Part shown: positions 20,894 to 32,105 of the stretch, piece by piece
Numbering within the stretch: the first letter of the stretch is position 1
Layout of the letters: every line of letters starts with the position of its first letter
DNA from: Gracilaria domingensis
Taxonomy: Eukaryota; Rhodophyta; Florideophyceae; Gracilariales; Gracilariaceae
Direction of reading: 5' to 3'
Assembly (NCBI GenBank): GCA_022539475.1
Contig: VCMS01000076.1
Span: 1 to 64,000 of the forward strand
DNA: 64,000 bases
Position numbers and translations under genes: made by a program
Notes under the pieces: generated by a model
Told to the model about the DNA's origin: nothing
Databases searched by the model: none
Seen by the model: only the letters and a program-made list of their open reading frames with translations

Positions 20894-22055
20894 CTACTTC
20901 TGCTTTGTTTTGGCAAATGTTTGGGCCACTAGCAGAGGAAGAACCAACGAAGCCTCCGCGTGAATCTTCACCTTCTTGGCGTTGATCTTGATCTTCCCCC
21001 ACGAAACAGCTTCATTTGGTGATGCGCCAGCGTCAGATCCATCGAACTCTTGGCCAGTGTTGAGATAAACCGAGAAATCAGCACCATTCCTCATCAGGTT
21101 AGCATTTGCAATATGGTGCTTCACAATGCCTCCCCCAACGATGATCATTCCAGTGGCAGGAGCGCCTATTGCGATGCGATTGATGCGCCGGATGTCCTGT
21201 ACGAGGTCGACAATTAAGCCCGGGTTCTTATACGAATGAAAGAAGAGCATGTCCCCGATTGATCCATCTGTGAGAGCGGGACAGAAAATCGGAATGTCAT
21301 TCTTGGCAGCCCAATATAAAACAGAGTCTTCGTTATCGATACGTTCACCGAAAAACTTGATTAAGGTGCTTGGCGACCAGATTTGACCTTGTTCCTTCTG
21401 CTTGACGAGCGCTTCGTCAAGAAGAGGAACGATCCAGTCTTCAAATTTGCAATAGTTGTCGTTTGGAACAACCAAATTGCCAATACGGTTGATACCGCGT
21501 TTTCGTAGTGATGCGTCATCTGTACGGAAGGAACCGACACCAGTAGGACCAAGACACTTGATAATATCCTCTTCAACACCACCTGCTGAGGTGACAATCG
21601 CATGTACATGGCGATTCTTGACCATGTACCTGATGGTTTCTCGAATACCAGAGGATATCATATTAGAAGTGTAGCCGAGAAAAACTTGACATTTGGCATT
21701 CCTAGGTATACCTGATTGAATCTGTGCCTCAGCTGGTTTCCAAGAAATCTGTAAACAAATGGATCAGTACACACATCTTGTAATACAATGGATATCGAAA
21801 GTAAGAGATATTTGAACGCACCATCTCATTGATGATGTCAACTGCGATTCCAAAGTTTGTGGCCTGGAATCCACTATGCTTGTAAGATGATAGAAGCGCA
21901 TCGTAATCAACTACGTCCCCTGAGAAATCATAGCCACGGACAAGAGGTGTATCTTTTGGCAATTGTTCTGATTGCTGTAAAACGGCGTCGGCGGCAACTT
22001 GGGGGAGCTCAGAGGACGGCAGACTTTCCGATTCTGCTGGTGTCATAACTGTCAT
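20894..22055 (-). CDS. DHS: Deoxyhypusine synthase (spliced)
   Basis: Two exons on the minus strand, 22055-21822 and 21748-20894, with a 73-base intron (GTGCGT...ACAG) in phase 0; 362 residues. The join reads [15 protein letters not shown]. The enzyme transfers the aminobutyl group of spermidine, with NAD, to one lysine of eIF5A. Family blocks visible: [97 protein letters not shown] and the active-site lysine in [18 protein letters not shown], then QEFDGSDAG. Length equals the human enzyme (about 369). The start at 22055 is the first ATG; another lies three codons downstream. Confidence 0.97.
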
Positions 22056-22488
22056 TAGGTGTGTCAATAAACAACAGAATACTCCGCTACTTGTTAGAGA
22101 GCTTTTGAAGCCTGTTGAAAGCTCTATGGATTCGAAAAACTACTCCAAATGACTACTGCGCTCTAAACAGGGTTATGAGGGGGCGATCAGACTTGGCAGT
22201 GCAAGTGGTCTTCCTGACAGGAAGTTCCTGTCGATAGTATCGACTCGATCCGCCTTACAAAACCTTGCTTTTCGAAAAAAAGGAAAATCACACGGACAGT
22301 CACAGTTGTCACAGTGACATGGCAACTTCCGGTCCGAAGATGAGCCGGTGAAGTAATAACGAATGAAGCCCAACAATACTGTGCGGAACAAGCAAAATTT
22401 GGTAACTATCATCAAACATGTTGATGAGCGTGATACAAGCTCAAAGAATTAAGTAGAAGACAATCAGTGGAGACCAAAGAAGCAAATC
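22056..22488. promoter_or_regulatory. Shared upstream region of the DHS and Spp2-like genes
   Basis: 433 bases between divergent genes. A palindrome-like TGACAGGAAG/CTTCCTGTC (22216-22234) and a GTCACAGTTGTCACAGTGAC repeat (22301-22320) are visible and could be protein-binding sites. No gene is seen. Confidence 0.45.
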
Positions 22489-23205
22489 ATGAGCTTCCAA
22501 CTCAGTCTCAAACGAGCTGCAGCACGTAGGAAACGTGGTCGGGTTCATGGCACTGCGCTAATTCAACCACGTTCTGTTGCATCAGCGTTTGGAAAAGGAG
22601 ATGATTCAGAGGATTCGGAAGATGCCCCACAGGCGCGGAAGGTTACTACAATCTCTGCTCCAGTGGAAGAGAAGACCGAAGCACAAGCATCGCAACAACC
22701 GAAGGAAGAGCAAGGTGAACTTCCTGACGATAACAAATCTGACACAAAGACTTCTCAAATCGCAAACATAGTCAAACGCAGAAAGGAGGCAAACATAGCT
22801 GCTACTGTTCCTCGAGACCAGAGAGACGAAGCTCTCTTCCGATACGAAGTGGCTAGTTGTCCGGACGAGGCAGATATTCATCTCTATGAGCAACGTCCAG
22901 TCGACGGATTTGGCGCAATGATATTGAAGAGCATGGGATGGAATGGCAAGGAGACTTTGGAAGAGAAATACGACGCTCCAATACCAAGACCGAATCGCCT
23001 GGGACTTGGGGCAAAACCATCAGCGCTTAAGAAGCCAATGCGACGGAAGAGGCTGAGAGAAGCCGAAAACAAAACTGATTCCCCTCCTGATTTAGAGAAC
23101 GGACAAAACTTAAAAGAAAACAACGATGTGGGTGTCACTGCTAATAGTAAACCACTTTATTCAGAAGTCAATCATGCTCACACCTCCAAAAGGCTGAGAG
23201 GTTAA
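22489..23205 (+). CDS. Spp2/GPKOW-type G-patch splicing factor
   Basis: The protein has 238 residues. It starts MSFQLSLKRAAARRKRG and contains VASAFGKGDDSEDSED, matching the N-terminal SF..K..K.....AFG.D pattern of Spp2/GPKOW. A G-patch follows at about 134-165: VDGFGAMILKSMGWNGKE ... NRLGLGAKP. Spp2 binds and activates the DEAH helicase Prp2/DHX16 in the catalytic activation of the spliceosome. There are no KOW domains after the G-patch, so the architecture is the short yeast Spp2 form and not animal GPKOW. The C-terminal third is charged and probably disordered. The organism does use introns, as this window shows. Confidence 0.85.
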   Translation: MSFQLSLKRAAARRKRGRVHGTALIQPRSVASAFGKGDDSEDSEDAPQARKVTTISAPVEEKTEAQASQQPKEEQGELPDDNKSDTKTSQIANIVKRRKEANIAATVPRDQRDEALFRYEVASCPDEADIHLYEQRPVDGFGAMILKSMGWNGKETLEEKYDAPIPRPNRLGLGAKPSALKKPMRRKRLREAENKTDSPPDLENGQNLKENNDVGVTANSKPLYSEVNHAHTSKRLRG

Positions 23206-24076
23206 ACCCACCGCGAACTTAGAGTCTCAGTAAACGATTTACTTTCATATGTCAGCGCACTAAAAGAAGCCTCAATGTGGCGAGAAAGTATATACGATAT
23301 CTCTTATCGGTTGAGCGGCAAACGTCGGGGGCATTTAGAGGCTTCTTTTGCACTTATAGAAGAGCAAATAGATTAGAAGCTACATTTATCGTTACTTTCT
23401 CTGGTTTTATTCTGGACAACATTTATCATCATGATAATGGTCGTCATGGATATCAAACATCCTGACAGGAAGTGCTGTGTGTGGTACTCATGATGATTCT
23501 ACCTTTATTGCGTTTCGTCAATAGGAGATGTTCGAAATCTACTTGTCCTGCAATTGATGGCACCTTAGACTCGACTTACATCATTTACAAGGTGTAGCCT
23601 TCGTAATAGATTTCTCTTCTGGGAGCTCCCATTAAAAACCTGGAGCTTCGTATGAAATTTGAGCGCGGCAGCACATCAGTACCACTATGTTTTCAACTTT
23701 GAGAAAGATGCGGAGCGCGTCGTTCTAAGTTGTCCTCTGAGCGATGCCGCAGCCACGCGATAAGAATGTCAAAGGCTTGAACAATCGCTTCCAGTCTCTC
23801 CGAGTTGATTTCTGCCTGGCTATCAACGGCAATGAAGTGTGTTCAAACTTCTAACTTGGACGTATGCTAAGGCCTGAGCTAAAAACTTTCTTGGTCTTTT
23901 CAGGGAGAAAGCTATATATACATCTTTAGGCTTTAGGCTTAAGTTATAGAATTGTAATGTCTAAAAAAGACAAGAAGAGAGCTTTGTTTATCTTCAGGCA
24001 AGTGACTGAGATTAGGAACAGACGAATACAAAATGTCATCCTTTTAATCGTTCAGCGAGTAACAGAAGTTAGGACT
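23206..24076. other. Convergent intergenic region, nothing recognised
   Basis: About 870 bases, A/T-leaning, between the Spp2-like and SEY1-like genes. Short frames occur, including one opening MSKKDKKRAL at 23957 that runs across the next gene's 3' end, but none is convincing. Confidence 0.5.
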
Positions 24077-25735
24077 TTAGAACGTGGGCCCCGGCGGAAA
24101 CTCTCGTTCATGTTTCCTGTGCAATTTCAAAGCCGCTCGTTGCCCTTGTGTTGCTTGCATGTAGTTTATGAACAGAATTGCCGCGCGTATTAGTAAACCT
24201 TTCCACCAGGGCTCCTGTTTTGGTCCTATAGCTATAGGCGCCCCATTCCCAGGCAACATAAGTTCACCGAGTTGCTTTCTTTCTTCTACCATTCTGAGAA
24301 CATCTGTCTTAAACCTCTCACAAGAGTACTCGTCCTCATCACCAGTGTCAAGAACTTCATATTCCATACCTAAGGGATCTAATTCAGAAGGAATCTCTGA
24401 AACGTCTTCACTGTCACGAGGCATCCGTTCATACATTCTTTCAAAGCTTCTCAAACTAGAAGGTAGACGGGCACCCTCCGCAAGAGCTTTGTACTTTGCT
24501 ATGAACGTGTTTGCGACTCTCTTCGCATTTCTCTCAAACCCGTTCGTTCCGCCTAACATGGGTCTAAACTCATCTTCAAATCCATTCATACAAAAATCCC
24601 GACAGACAGAGAGGTAACGATCTCGCAAAACCGAAATTCGAGATACAAGTTGAAGTCCCATTTCGATTCGTCTCGTCTTCACAGCTTCTACAGCAGATCC
24701 GCCCCTGTACGAAGCTGTAGCTTGATCAAACGTATGGAAAGCTTCATGGACTATAGCATCAGCTCGAGTACCATAGTCCCGGACGGGGCGACGCCATTCA
24801 GATTCAATCTCGGCGCGTAGTTCCTCCAACTTCACCCCCACAGGACCATCAAAAACGGACATAACTATTTCCCCAACCCTAAAGTGGGCTGCTAAAGCAG
24901 CATGTTTGGGCAAATCAAGGGTAAATTGGGCATCTTCACCCTCCCCACCAGTACTTCGACATATAGCAGACCAAACTGTCTTTGCCAAAGCGTCAAAACC
25001 TTCGAGGGGAACCATTGCAGCCTCGCGTCGTCGGCACCCTTTTGATATGTTCGCTGCTAACTTCCTAACCCCACTCTCGAACTCTTCTGGGGCATATACC
25101 ATGTGTGGCAATGCCACGACATCCATTTCAAAAAGAGATGAGAACTGAATCGATCGAAATTTGAGTGAGTCCCACAAATTGTGGAGGTCACCCATGAGCA
25201 CTCGCCGTATATCAGCAACGTTAGACTCCCCATCGTGATCCCGAACGGCGATGAGGACGCGTACAGGCCGTTGCCTCATTACTGTTGAGTTACGACGAAG
25301 AGCAACAGCATGGGCGAATACGGTCTCAAAGAGTTCATAATTGGCTGCAGAATAACGTCCGACATCATGAGCCCACATGTTAACGATAACTACATCGGCA
25401 AGGGCAAGAGCAAACAGAGTCGTTCTGCTTTCGAAAGACTTTGCTCCTTCTCCTCTCTCTCTAGAGTCTGTCCCTTCCACGTCGAGAATCACTAGGGCAT
25501 GAGGTTCGGTCCGTAGAGCAGTCCACACACCTAACGTCGTACGGCGTCTTCCACTCTTTGGAGCATTTAACACGGGAAAGCCTGTACCGAATGCCCGGTT
25601 CAGAAGCGTAGATTTTCCTCCGGACTGACAGCCGACAACTGCAACAGTCGTATATTGCAAAGACGTATTTCCTTCTGCGCCCGGAAGAGAATTGACGAAG
25701 CGCCCCTCCGCGTCAATAAGTTGGCAGGCAGACAT
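24077..25735 (-). CDS. SEY1: SEY1/RHD3-type dynamin-like GTPase of the endoplasmic reticulum, short form
   Basis: The protein has 552 residues. The GTPase domain is clear: P-loop GCQSGGKSTLLN, switch I region GRRRTTLGVW, G3 DVEGTDSRERG, the family block LFALALADVVIVNMW-HDVGR, and G4-like VRDHD. These are RHD3/Sey1 signatures; the proteins fuse ER tubules at three-way junctions. A helical middle follows, with an acidic region (DTGDEDEY) and then WWKGLLIRAAILFINYM near the C-terminus. Two things are odd. It is some 200-300 residues shorter than fungal or plant relatives, and only one clear hydrophobic segment is visible where the family has a membrane hairpin. The frame is intact, so this looks like a real short lineage form, or one missing a C-terminal exon. 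It shares a promoter region with TAPT1, another ER protein. Confidence 0.85.
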   Translation of the reverse strand: MSACQLIDAEGRFVNSLPGAEGNTSLQYTTVAVVGCQSGGKSTLLNRAFGTGFPVLNAPKSGRRRTTLGVWTALRTEPHALVILDVEGTDSRERGEGAKSFESRTTLFALALADVVIVNMWAHDVGRYSAANYELFETVFAHAVALRRNSTVMRQRPVRVLIAVRDHDGESNVADIRRVLMGDLHNLWDSLKFRSIQFSSLFEMDVVALPHMVYAPEEFESGVRKLAANISKGCRRREAAMVPLEGFDALAKTVWSAICRSTGGEGEDAQFTLDLPKHAALAAHFRVGEIVMSVFDGPVGVKLEELRAEIESEWRRPVRDYGTRADAIVHEAFHTFDQATASYRGGSAVEAVKTRRIEMGLQLVSRISVLRDRYLSVCRDFCMNGFEDEFRPMLGGTNGFERNAKRVANTFIAKYKALAEGARLPSSLRSFERMYERMPRDSEDVSEIPSELDPLGMEYEVLDTGDEDEYSCERFKTDVLRMVEERKQLGELMLPGNGAPIAIGPKQEPWWKGLLIRAAILFINYMQATQGQRAALKLHRKHEREFPPGPTF

Positions 25736-26369
25736 TGCAAATGCTTGACTACAACCGACTTGTTCAGAAATATCTACTAACTGCCACTTGCGGGGTGCAC
25801 TCCGGAGAGGAGATTTCGGGAAAAGCAGAGAATTCTTGCGAAAGACGTGAGCTCTCTAGGTTTGCCTGTCAAAAATGGGGCTGGTTGACGTTAGTAGGTA
25901 ACTCTATGATGCAAAGGTACCAAAAGGTATGTATGTCTGATCTCACTAGAGAACATATCAAACACAACGGAGATCTAGCCATCTTTCAAAATCTAGCATA
26001 ATTTCGTACGCGTGAAAGTTGCAAAACTTTGCCTTGATCTTTGACCATTGGCCAATAACGAGGAGTACAAACGAATCGTTTGAAACGATGATAAACTTTC
26101 TTTAATGAAAACGCTCTGATGCATACACAACAATGGAGAAGACCCTCTTGAGCATTGAGAGCATTTGCTCGAGCAAGGCATGCGATTGTTCTTGATTGTC
26201 TGAGATGTACATGAACCTCTATTTCTTCTTTTGTGAAGACAAGAGCATTTTATCGTGCGCAGCCAGCGTGGGATCTGCTGGTTCCATTTTTGTGTGACTT
26301 TGTGCCACCGTGAAACTCACTACCGGCAATTAGACCCACTCGGAAACCATCGCTCTATTGACCTGTATC
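25736..26369. promoter_or_regulatory. Shared upstream region of the SEY1-like and TAPT1-like genes
   Basis: 634 bases between two divergent genes for ER membrane proteins. No TATA box is obvious and no further gene is supported. Confidence 0.5.
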
Positions 26370-27923
26370 ATGACATCATCGACTGAGAGCCAAGAGTCTA
26401 GTACAATTCTTACAAGCTCATGTTCCCCGAAATTACCGAAGCAGAAGCCGCATGTTTTACCAAACACAGAGCCAGCTCACCGTCGTCAGATTCCTCGAAG
26501 TCACACTGCAGAATCGGGTCTTCGTAATTCTCTTCGATTAGCTTCCCTGTCACCTTCTCCGAGCCGTTCAGAATCAGCTACAAATCCACTGTTCTTCCTC
26601 GCCAAAAATCTACTAGGAATCGACCAAGGTCCAACCCCGGACGCTCTTGAAGATGCGTGGAGCGTTGCGACAAAGCGTCGCGGAGTTTATAATCTCGTTC
26701 AGGTTCCTACTCGCCTAGAGCCTCTTATGACGCTGGGACAATTAATATGTTTGGATGAATTCCTTATGTTGTTTACATATCTCCCGGTGAGGGCAGCCCT
26801 ATCCTTCTTTCGTCTAATCAATCCGTATTCTGGGAGTTTCACTCGTTCCTCCTCCAGAGCACCTTGGTACCGCACGTGTTGCATTACTTGGGCTGTCGAT
26901 GTGCTACAGCTTAGTTTATTGTTTATCAGTTCATTGGCGTTATGGTTCTTTGATATCAGTTGGATATACCATAACATACGCGGACAGTCCGTTATCAAAC
27001 TGTATGTTGTGTTCAACGTAATCGAGATTTTCGACCGATTATGTTCTTCATTTGGTATCGATGTGTTAGACAGCCTTGGTTGGACTACTTCGTCAGCGGT
27101 TCAGTTCTTCACAAGAGATCACAAAGATGCCAGTTCTGGTGCGATGCGTGCGCGCGCGTTACAAGGGATTGTTCTTTTGAGCAGAATGGCCTTTGACTAC
27201 TTATTCGCTCTCATTTACATTCTGATACATGCTACACTTCTTCTAACTTGGGTTGTCACGCTTAACGTAGCAATCAACACTCAGAATAACGCTTTGCTAA
27301 CACTGTTAGTCTCCAATAACTTTGTAGAGCTCAAAGGCGCTGTCTTCAAAAGTTTCAAGGTGCAAAACCTGTTTCAGATTGCTTGTTCGGATGCAGTTGA
27401 GCGTTTTCAGTTGTGCATTTTCCTTCTGGTTATGATGATTGTAACTAAGGCAGACGAGAAGTTGTTCAAGACGTTCTTCGTCATACTTGCCTGCGAAATT
27501 ATAGTGGATTGGATCAAACACGCTTTCGTAACGAAGTTCAATCGGATTTCGCCAAATGTGTATCGACAGTTTTTGATAGTTATATGCGAGGACCTATCGC
27601 AATCCAAATCGCTCTCGGTTGTGCGCAGCATAGGAGGTAGCGGAGTGGCCAAGAGGATAGGATTTGTTAATCTTCCTCTTGCAGCTCTCGTTAGCCGTAT
27701 GTGTGCTGGCTCGGTTCTTCGTTTGCCAAAGATTGGAATTATCTTCCTCTGGATGACTTTAGTTTCCGTCAAAACAGCTCTTAGCATTTCCCTGATAGGG
27801 CATTCTTGGCGCTATATCCGAAAATCTCGATACAAGGCGGAGGAGACAACGGATAGGGATGACGATTGGGTCCAAAAACTAATGCAAGTTGAACGATATG
27901 ACCTAATATCGAAGAACTCATGA
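26370..27923 (+). CDS. TAPT1: TAPT1/EMP65 family multi-pass membrane protein
   Basis: The protein has 517 residues from the ATG at 26370. After a Ser/Pro-rich cytosolic N-terminus the family core begins with FLMLFTYLPVRAALSF. It continues with KLYVVFNVIEIFDRLCSSFG-D-LDSL, HATLLLTWVVTLNVAIN, LLVSNNFVELKGAVFK-F and CEIIVDWIKHAFVTKFN. These are the conserved TAPT1 (DUF747) blocks. About seven hydrophobic segments are visible. Relatives act in the ER: yeast Emp65 in soluble protein quality control, plant POD1 in calreticulin-linked folding, animal TAPT1 in secretion and cilia. Which role applies here cannot be told. It converges on EFL1 (283 bases). Confidence 0.92.
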   Translation: MTSSTESQESSTILTSSCSPKLPKQKPHVLPNTEPAHRRQIPRSHTAESGLRNSLRLASLSPSPSRSESATNPLFFLAKNLLGIDQGPTPDALEDAWSVATKRRGVYNLVQVPTRLEPLMTLGQLICLDEFLMLFTYLPVRAALSFFRLINPYSGSFTRSSSRAPWYRTCCITWAVDVLQLSLLFISSLALWFFDISWIYHNIRGQSVIKLYVVFNVIEIFDRLCSSFGIDVLDSLGWTTSSAVQFFTRDHKDASSGAMRARALQGIVLLSRMAFDYLFALIYILIHATLLLTWVVTLNVAINTQNNALLTLLVSNNFVELKGAVFKSFKVQNLFQIACSDAVERFQLCIFLLVMMIVTKADEKLFKTFFVILACEIIVDWIKHAFVTKFNRISPNVYRQFLIVICEDLSQSKSLSVVRSIGGSGVAKRIGFVNLPLAALVSRMCAGSVLRLPKIGIIFLWMTLVSVKTALSISLIGHSWRYIRKSRYKAEETTDRDDDWVQKLMQVERYDLISKNS

Positions 27924-28206
27924 TGACCAGTGCAACAGAGCTCCGAAACATGCTTCGCCACCGTAGAGCAGACTTCAGGCGCTCCAAAGCGAGACAAGAC
28001 AATGGCCTTTTGTTGATATTCTTCAAGACCGGTTAGCCAGTTTTCCAAACGCATCATCGAAGCAATATATCTGTGCTCAATCACAAGGCAGTTTGCATGG
28101 TGCCTTATCCTTGGGAGAGATTTTTAGACACTTGTACTCTGTACCCTGTATAGTTCAGTCTCGGGATAGAAAACTACATCCCTGATAAAGGAGACGAAAA
28201 AGCTTT

Positions 28207-31200
28207 TTACTTCTTTCTGGACAGAGTTCGTTGCTTCTCTGCATCTCCAACTATCTTCTCCTCCACTTTTAGGCCTTTCCTCCGCCGAATGGCGTTAACC
28301 AATCTTCGAGCAATGTTGTTATTCTCAGCAGTCGTATCGGAAACACCAAGGTCTTCAAGTTCTTCTTCCGTTTGGGGATACCAGAAGGGGTCTAGATCAA
28401 TGCATTCCCAGTGGCTGAATATCATCTGCGGAACAGCAAAGCCCGAGGTTTGTTTGCGAAGCACATCCGCGAAACCGAAAGAGTCTTGTACCGGCATGTA
28501 TGCCTCTATTCCGAAAACATTGATACCTTCCTTCATTTCTTCGTTAAGCACACGGCCTCTCCTCTGGCCAAGAACTGTATAAGTCTTTCCTAAGACTGCC
28601 CCTGGTACTGATATATCTACATGAAGTACTCCTTCCATGAGCCTTGCATTTCCATGCATTAGAGCCATTCTCACAGCTTCCCGCACAGAGCCAATTACAG
28701 CACCAGAAGCGATTGAGGACTTGGTATTCGGGCGCGAGAATTCACCATCACGATCACCAATATCTCCGTCTGAAGACGGTGTTTCCTTGACATCATCCGT
28801 TTTTCTGCTCTGTTCCACGTTCAGCAAGTCGAGAAAAATTGCGACCCCATGCATTGGTTCTTCACACAAAGGTCCTGCTCGTGTTCCTAACTGAAATCCG
28901 TTCACAATGGCTTTCTCAATCTCTAGCGAACTATGGGAATTGCTCATTGTTTTCTCCTGTTTCCCGAAGATGGCTTCTGTACATGCTGTTCTTCCATTGT
29001 ATGGATAAGGGCCGACAAGGATATTCGAACCAAATTGCCTTGGACCACAAGACCAGACTAGTGGAAACACGCTCTCCAGCCAAAACTTAACGATCGATGA
29101 CTGAGAGGTTTTTCGCGTCTTGGACTCCTTGGCAAACCTTTCGACAGCCTCTATAAGGTTTTGCCTAGTTGAACGTATTGCTTCGGCCTCATCATCTTCA
29201 CTAAGGTCCTGGCTTCTCAGAACGATCCCTGCTCTATCTAGAACCGTGGCTAGAGGTGCAGGAATCGGGGCTGCAGTAATTCGGAAGGAGACTGACTCAT
29301 TGCTTACGCAAACAAAGCGACCATTATTGGCCAAACCAGATTCCAAGTAGTTCAGAGGCTGGCTATCTTTCTCAATGTTCACCCGCCATGGAGAACCTCC
29401 AGCGGAAGATTTTGCTTGCACTGATAGGTTTATCGTAGCTACACTCCTGATCACCTCTCTTGATGCCAATGCTTCCGAATCAGTGGTCATCTGAACGTTA
29501 GATGAATTTTGTTGGGAATCTACAGGGAGAGCTACATTAGGGGATATACCACCGGTGACTGTTTCTCTGAAAGGAACGATAGGTTTCGAGACATGAATCC
29601 GGACACCTTTGGCAAAACGTTCACGAAGGTCTTTCAGGCATCGCTCCAGGTGAAGCTCCCCATTTGCAGCAATAATATGTTCTCCTTTTGCGGAGAGAAA
29701 CGTCTCAACTGCCGGGTCCGCTTGGTTTAGCCGCCGAAGTCCACTCTGCAGTTTACCAGCATCACTAGGGAGATGGGGCTCAACGGCAACGCGCACCAAA
29801 GCCTCTCGACTGATACTCATTGCCGCAAAAGAATTGAATCCAACAGGAAGACAGTATCCTGGAGGTTCAGAACTCAGTGTTGCTGTCTTTAAAACGCAAT
29901 CTTCCAGACCACCTATACCCACTACACAACCCGCAGAAGCTGAACGAATAGTGTCCATCCCTCTGCCCATCAACAAATAAAGATCGGTGACGGTCGCTTC
30001 TGTCACAAACTCCTCATCATACTTGCAATCCACCAAGAACTTGTATTTTGGGGAATAAACATAAACGGAATCACCGACAGAAATCGTTCCAGAGAGTATT
30101 CTTGCAAACGCGACCATCGTCTCCGCACTAGCCACCTCGCTCGGCGCAATTTCGGATGCAGGTTGCTCCGCCGCCTTTTGACGCTCTTCCAAGGTCTTCG
30201 GCGTCCTAATGTTGATCTGCCCGGCTCCGGGGCCGGCATCCTTTTCAATCATTTTGGCTACGTATGCAACGAACGGATCATTCTCAGCTTTCGACGCTTC
30301 AGACACAGAGCGCTGTTGCCGTTCTAGACTTTCAAGAACGCGGGCTCTTACTTCTTCGTCCTCAAACTTCACATTATAAAGGTCGTCTGGGTTACCCCAC
30401 AGCGCGTGCAAACGATTCTTCTTGACTTGCGCTTCAGCTACACACGGTAGCTTTTGAATGACAGTGTTAAGCAGACATGAGGATGCCGGAAGCCACGAGT
30501 TCATGATGGCCTTGAGTGCAGTAGATGCATCCCTGTGGTTCAAGTCTCTTGCATTCACATTTATCCCCAGCTTTGAAACAAAGTGCTTCCGTTTCTTGAC
30601 AGCCAAATCGTGATCGTGTTCAGTCTTCAGTATTGTGTCATAAACAGCATGAATATTGGACATTATACACTGCACGAACATAGGCTTCGATTTCGACCGG
30701 ACATCGTTTGCCTTTCGCTTAACTATTCGCTTCGTCTTCGATTGAAGATAGTACTCGCCCCACAGCGTTTTATTCAACACCCGGCGAGATATTCCTTGTC
30801 TTTCAGAGAAAAACTTTGCGAAGTCGATTATCCGAAACGCCCAACCATCCACGGCTGATGCAAAAACGACGTTTCCAACCTCCGGAGAGAAGTATCCGCT
30901 TATGGTGTTGTCGTGTTCATCAGCTGGATCTTCTTGAAGGCTCCACTCTGACTCATTCTCTGCTTCAGTGTCCAGCTCTGAGGCGGCAGCCATCATTTTC
31001 TCCACCTGACGCACGCCCATAATGACATTGACTTCAGCCAATGTTCCCAGAATGTGCTCGTAAGCTTCCTGGGGGTCAAGTTCAAGTTCCACGAACAAGC
31101 GGTCGATCTTGTTGAGTACTAGCACTGGCCGCAGCTCGTGCTTCAAAGCAGCTCGCAGGACAGTTACTGTTTGCACGCAAACGCCTTCCACAACGTCCAC

Positions 31201-31649
31201 GACGATAAATGTACCGTCGCATATTCGCAAGGCGGCTTCAACCTCGCCGCTAAAGTCTACGTGTCCGGGAGAATCGATGAGATTGATAATGTTCAAAGGT
31301 GCGCCATCTAATGAACATTCATGCGATAGGAATTAGAAACTGATTGCATCATGTGAGCACAAAGAGAACATTTCCGAACATGATAGGCAGGGAAGTTTGT
31401 GGTAAACATACCGGAAACACGATGTCCGAGAGCAATAGATGAGGACTTCATTGTAATACCTCTGCGTTGTTCATCTTCACGAGAATCCATGTAACGCGCC
31501 TTTCCAGCGGAACGAGTCGATATGATTCCGTTGGATGCTATTAATGAATCTGTCAGAGCTGACTTTCCATGGTCGACGTGGGCGAGCATGCAAACGTTCC
31601 AAATGCGCGAAGGTGGTACCTTTACGTCCGGGTGCGCGTTGGCACTCAT
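28207..31649 (-). CDS. EFL1: Elongation factor-like GTPase 1 (EFL1/Ria1), spliced
   Basis: Two exons on the minus strand, 31649-31412 and 31307-28207, with a 104-base intron (GTATGT...TTAG) in phase 1; 1112 residues, close to the human 1120. The join reads [25 protein letters not shown]. GTPase motifs: AHVDHGKS, the RRGITM switch I, DSPGHVDF and NKIDRL. EF2-like domains follow ([14 protein letters not shown] is the domain III block; the [23 protein letters not shown] region is domain V). With SBDS it releases eIF6 from pre-60S subunits in the cytosol. EFL1, not EF2, is indicated by the family insertion after the GTPase domain and the absence of a diphthamide loop. Met at 31649 matches the family start; the open frame upstream does not. 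It shares its upstream region with NDUFS7. Confidence 0.96.
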
Positions 31650-32105
31650 TCCGCGTGGAGGGAAGAAAATACTGAAGTATCGTCTAAGGCTCTGGTGATT
31701 TGATTCAGAAGTACAAAGTTTGAGGGCGCAGACTGTGCCAAAGGTAGTTTGGCCAAGCAGTACACTTTGAAATGTAGCTTGGTGTTGTCGACGGAGCGAA
31801 ACGACGTGGGGGATCAAATGCTGCGGCTGATGCGCTGGCACCGAATGCCATACAACTGGGAAAGCTTCGACTCGGGTCAACGGTCGGCCGTGCGAGGATT
31901 TGATTTCGTGGACACGTGTTGCCCGAGCGGCAGTTCTGCCTCTCCCCTCTTTTGCGTTTTTCACCCCCAGTTGTTCGCCTGTCACTTCGCTCCAACGCGT
32001 CAGCATCATCGCCGCGCTCCAGTCTGCGGCGCTTCCGCGACAAGCACGCTCTCGTCATCCGCACTGCCACCCACGCCGTGCTATTCTGCGTCGCCATACA
32101 ACGTC
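31650..32105. promoter_or_regulatory. Shared upstream region of EFL1 and NDUFS7
   Basis: 456 bases between two divergent starts. The sequence is open in several frames on both strands but without family-like starts. It should contain both promoters. Confidence 0.5.

Noticed and set aside
23957-24193. Frame opening MSKKDKKRAL
   Set aside because: Overlaps the 3' end of the SEY1-like gene on the other strand and shows no family pattern; probably chance in A-rich DNA.
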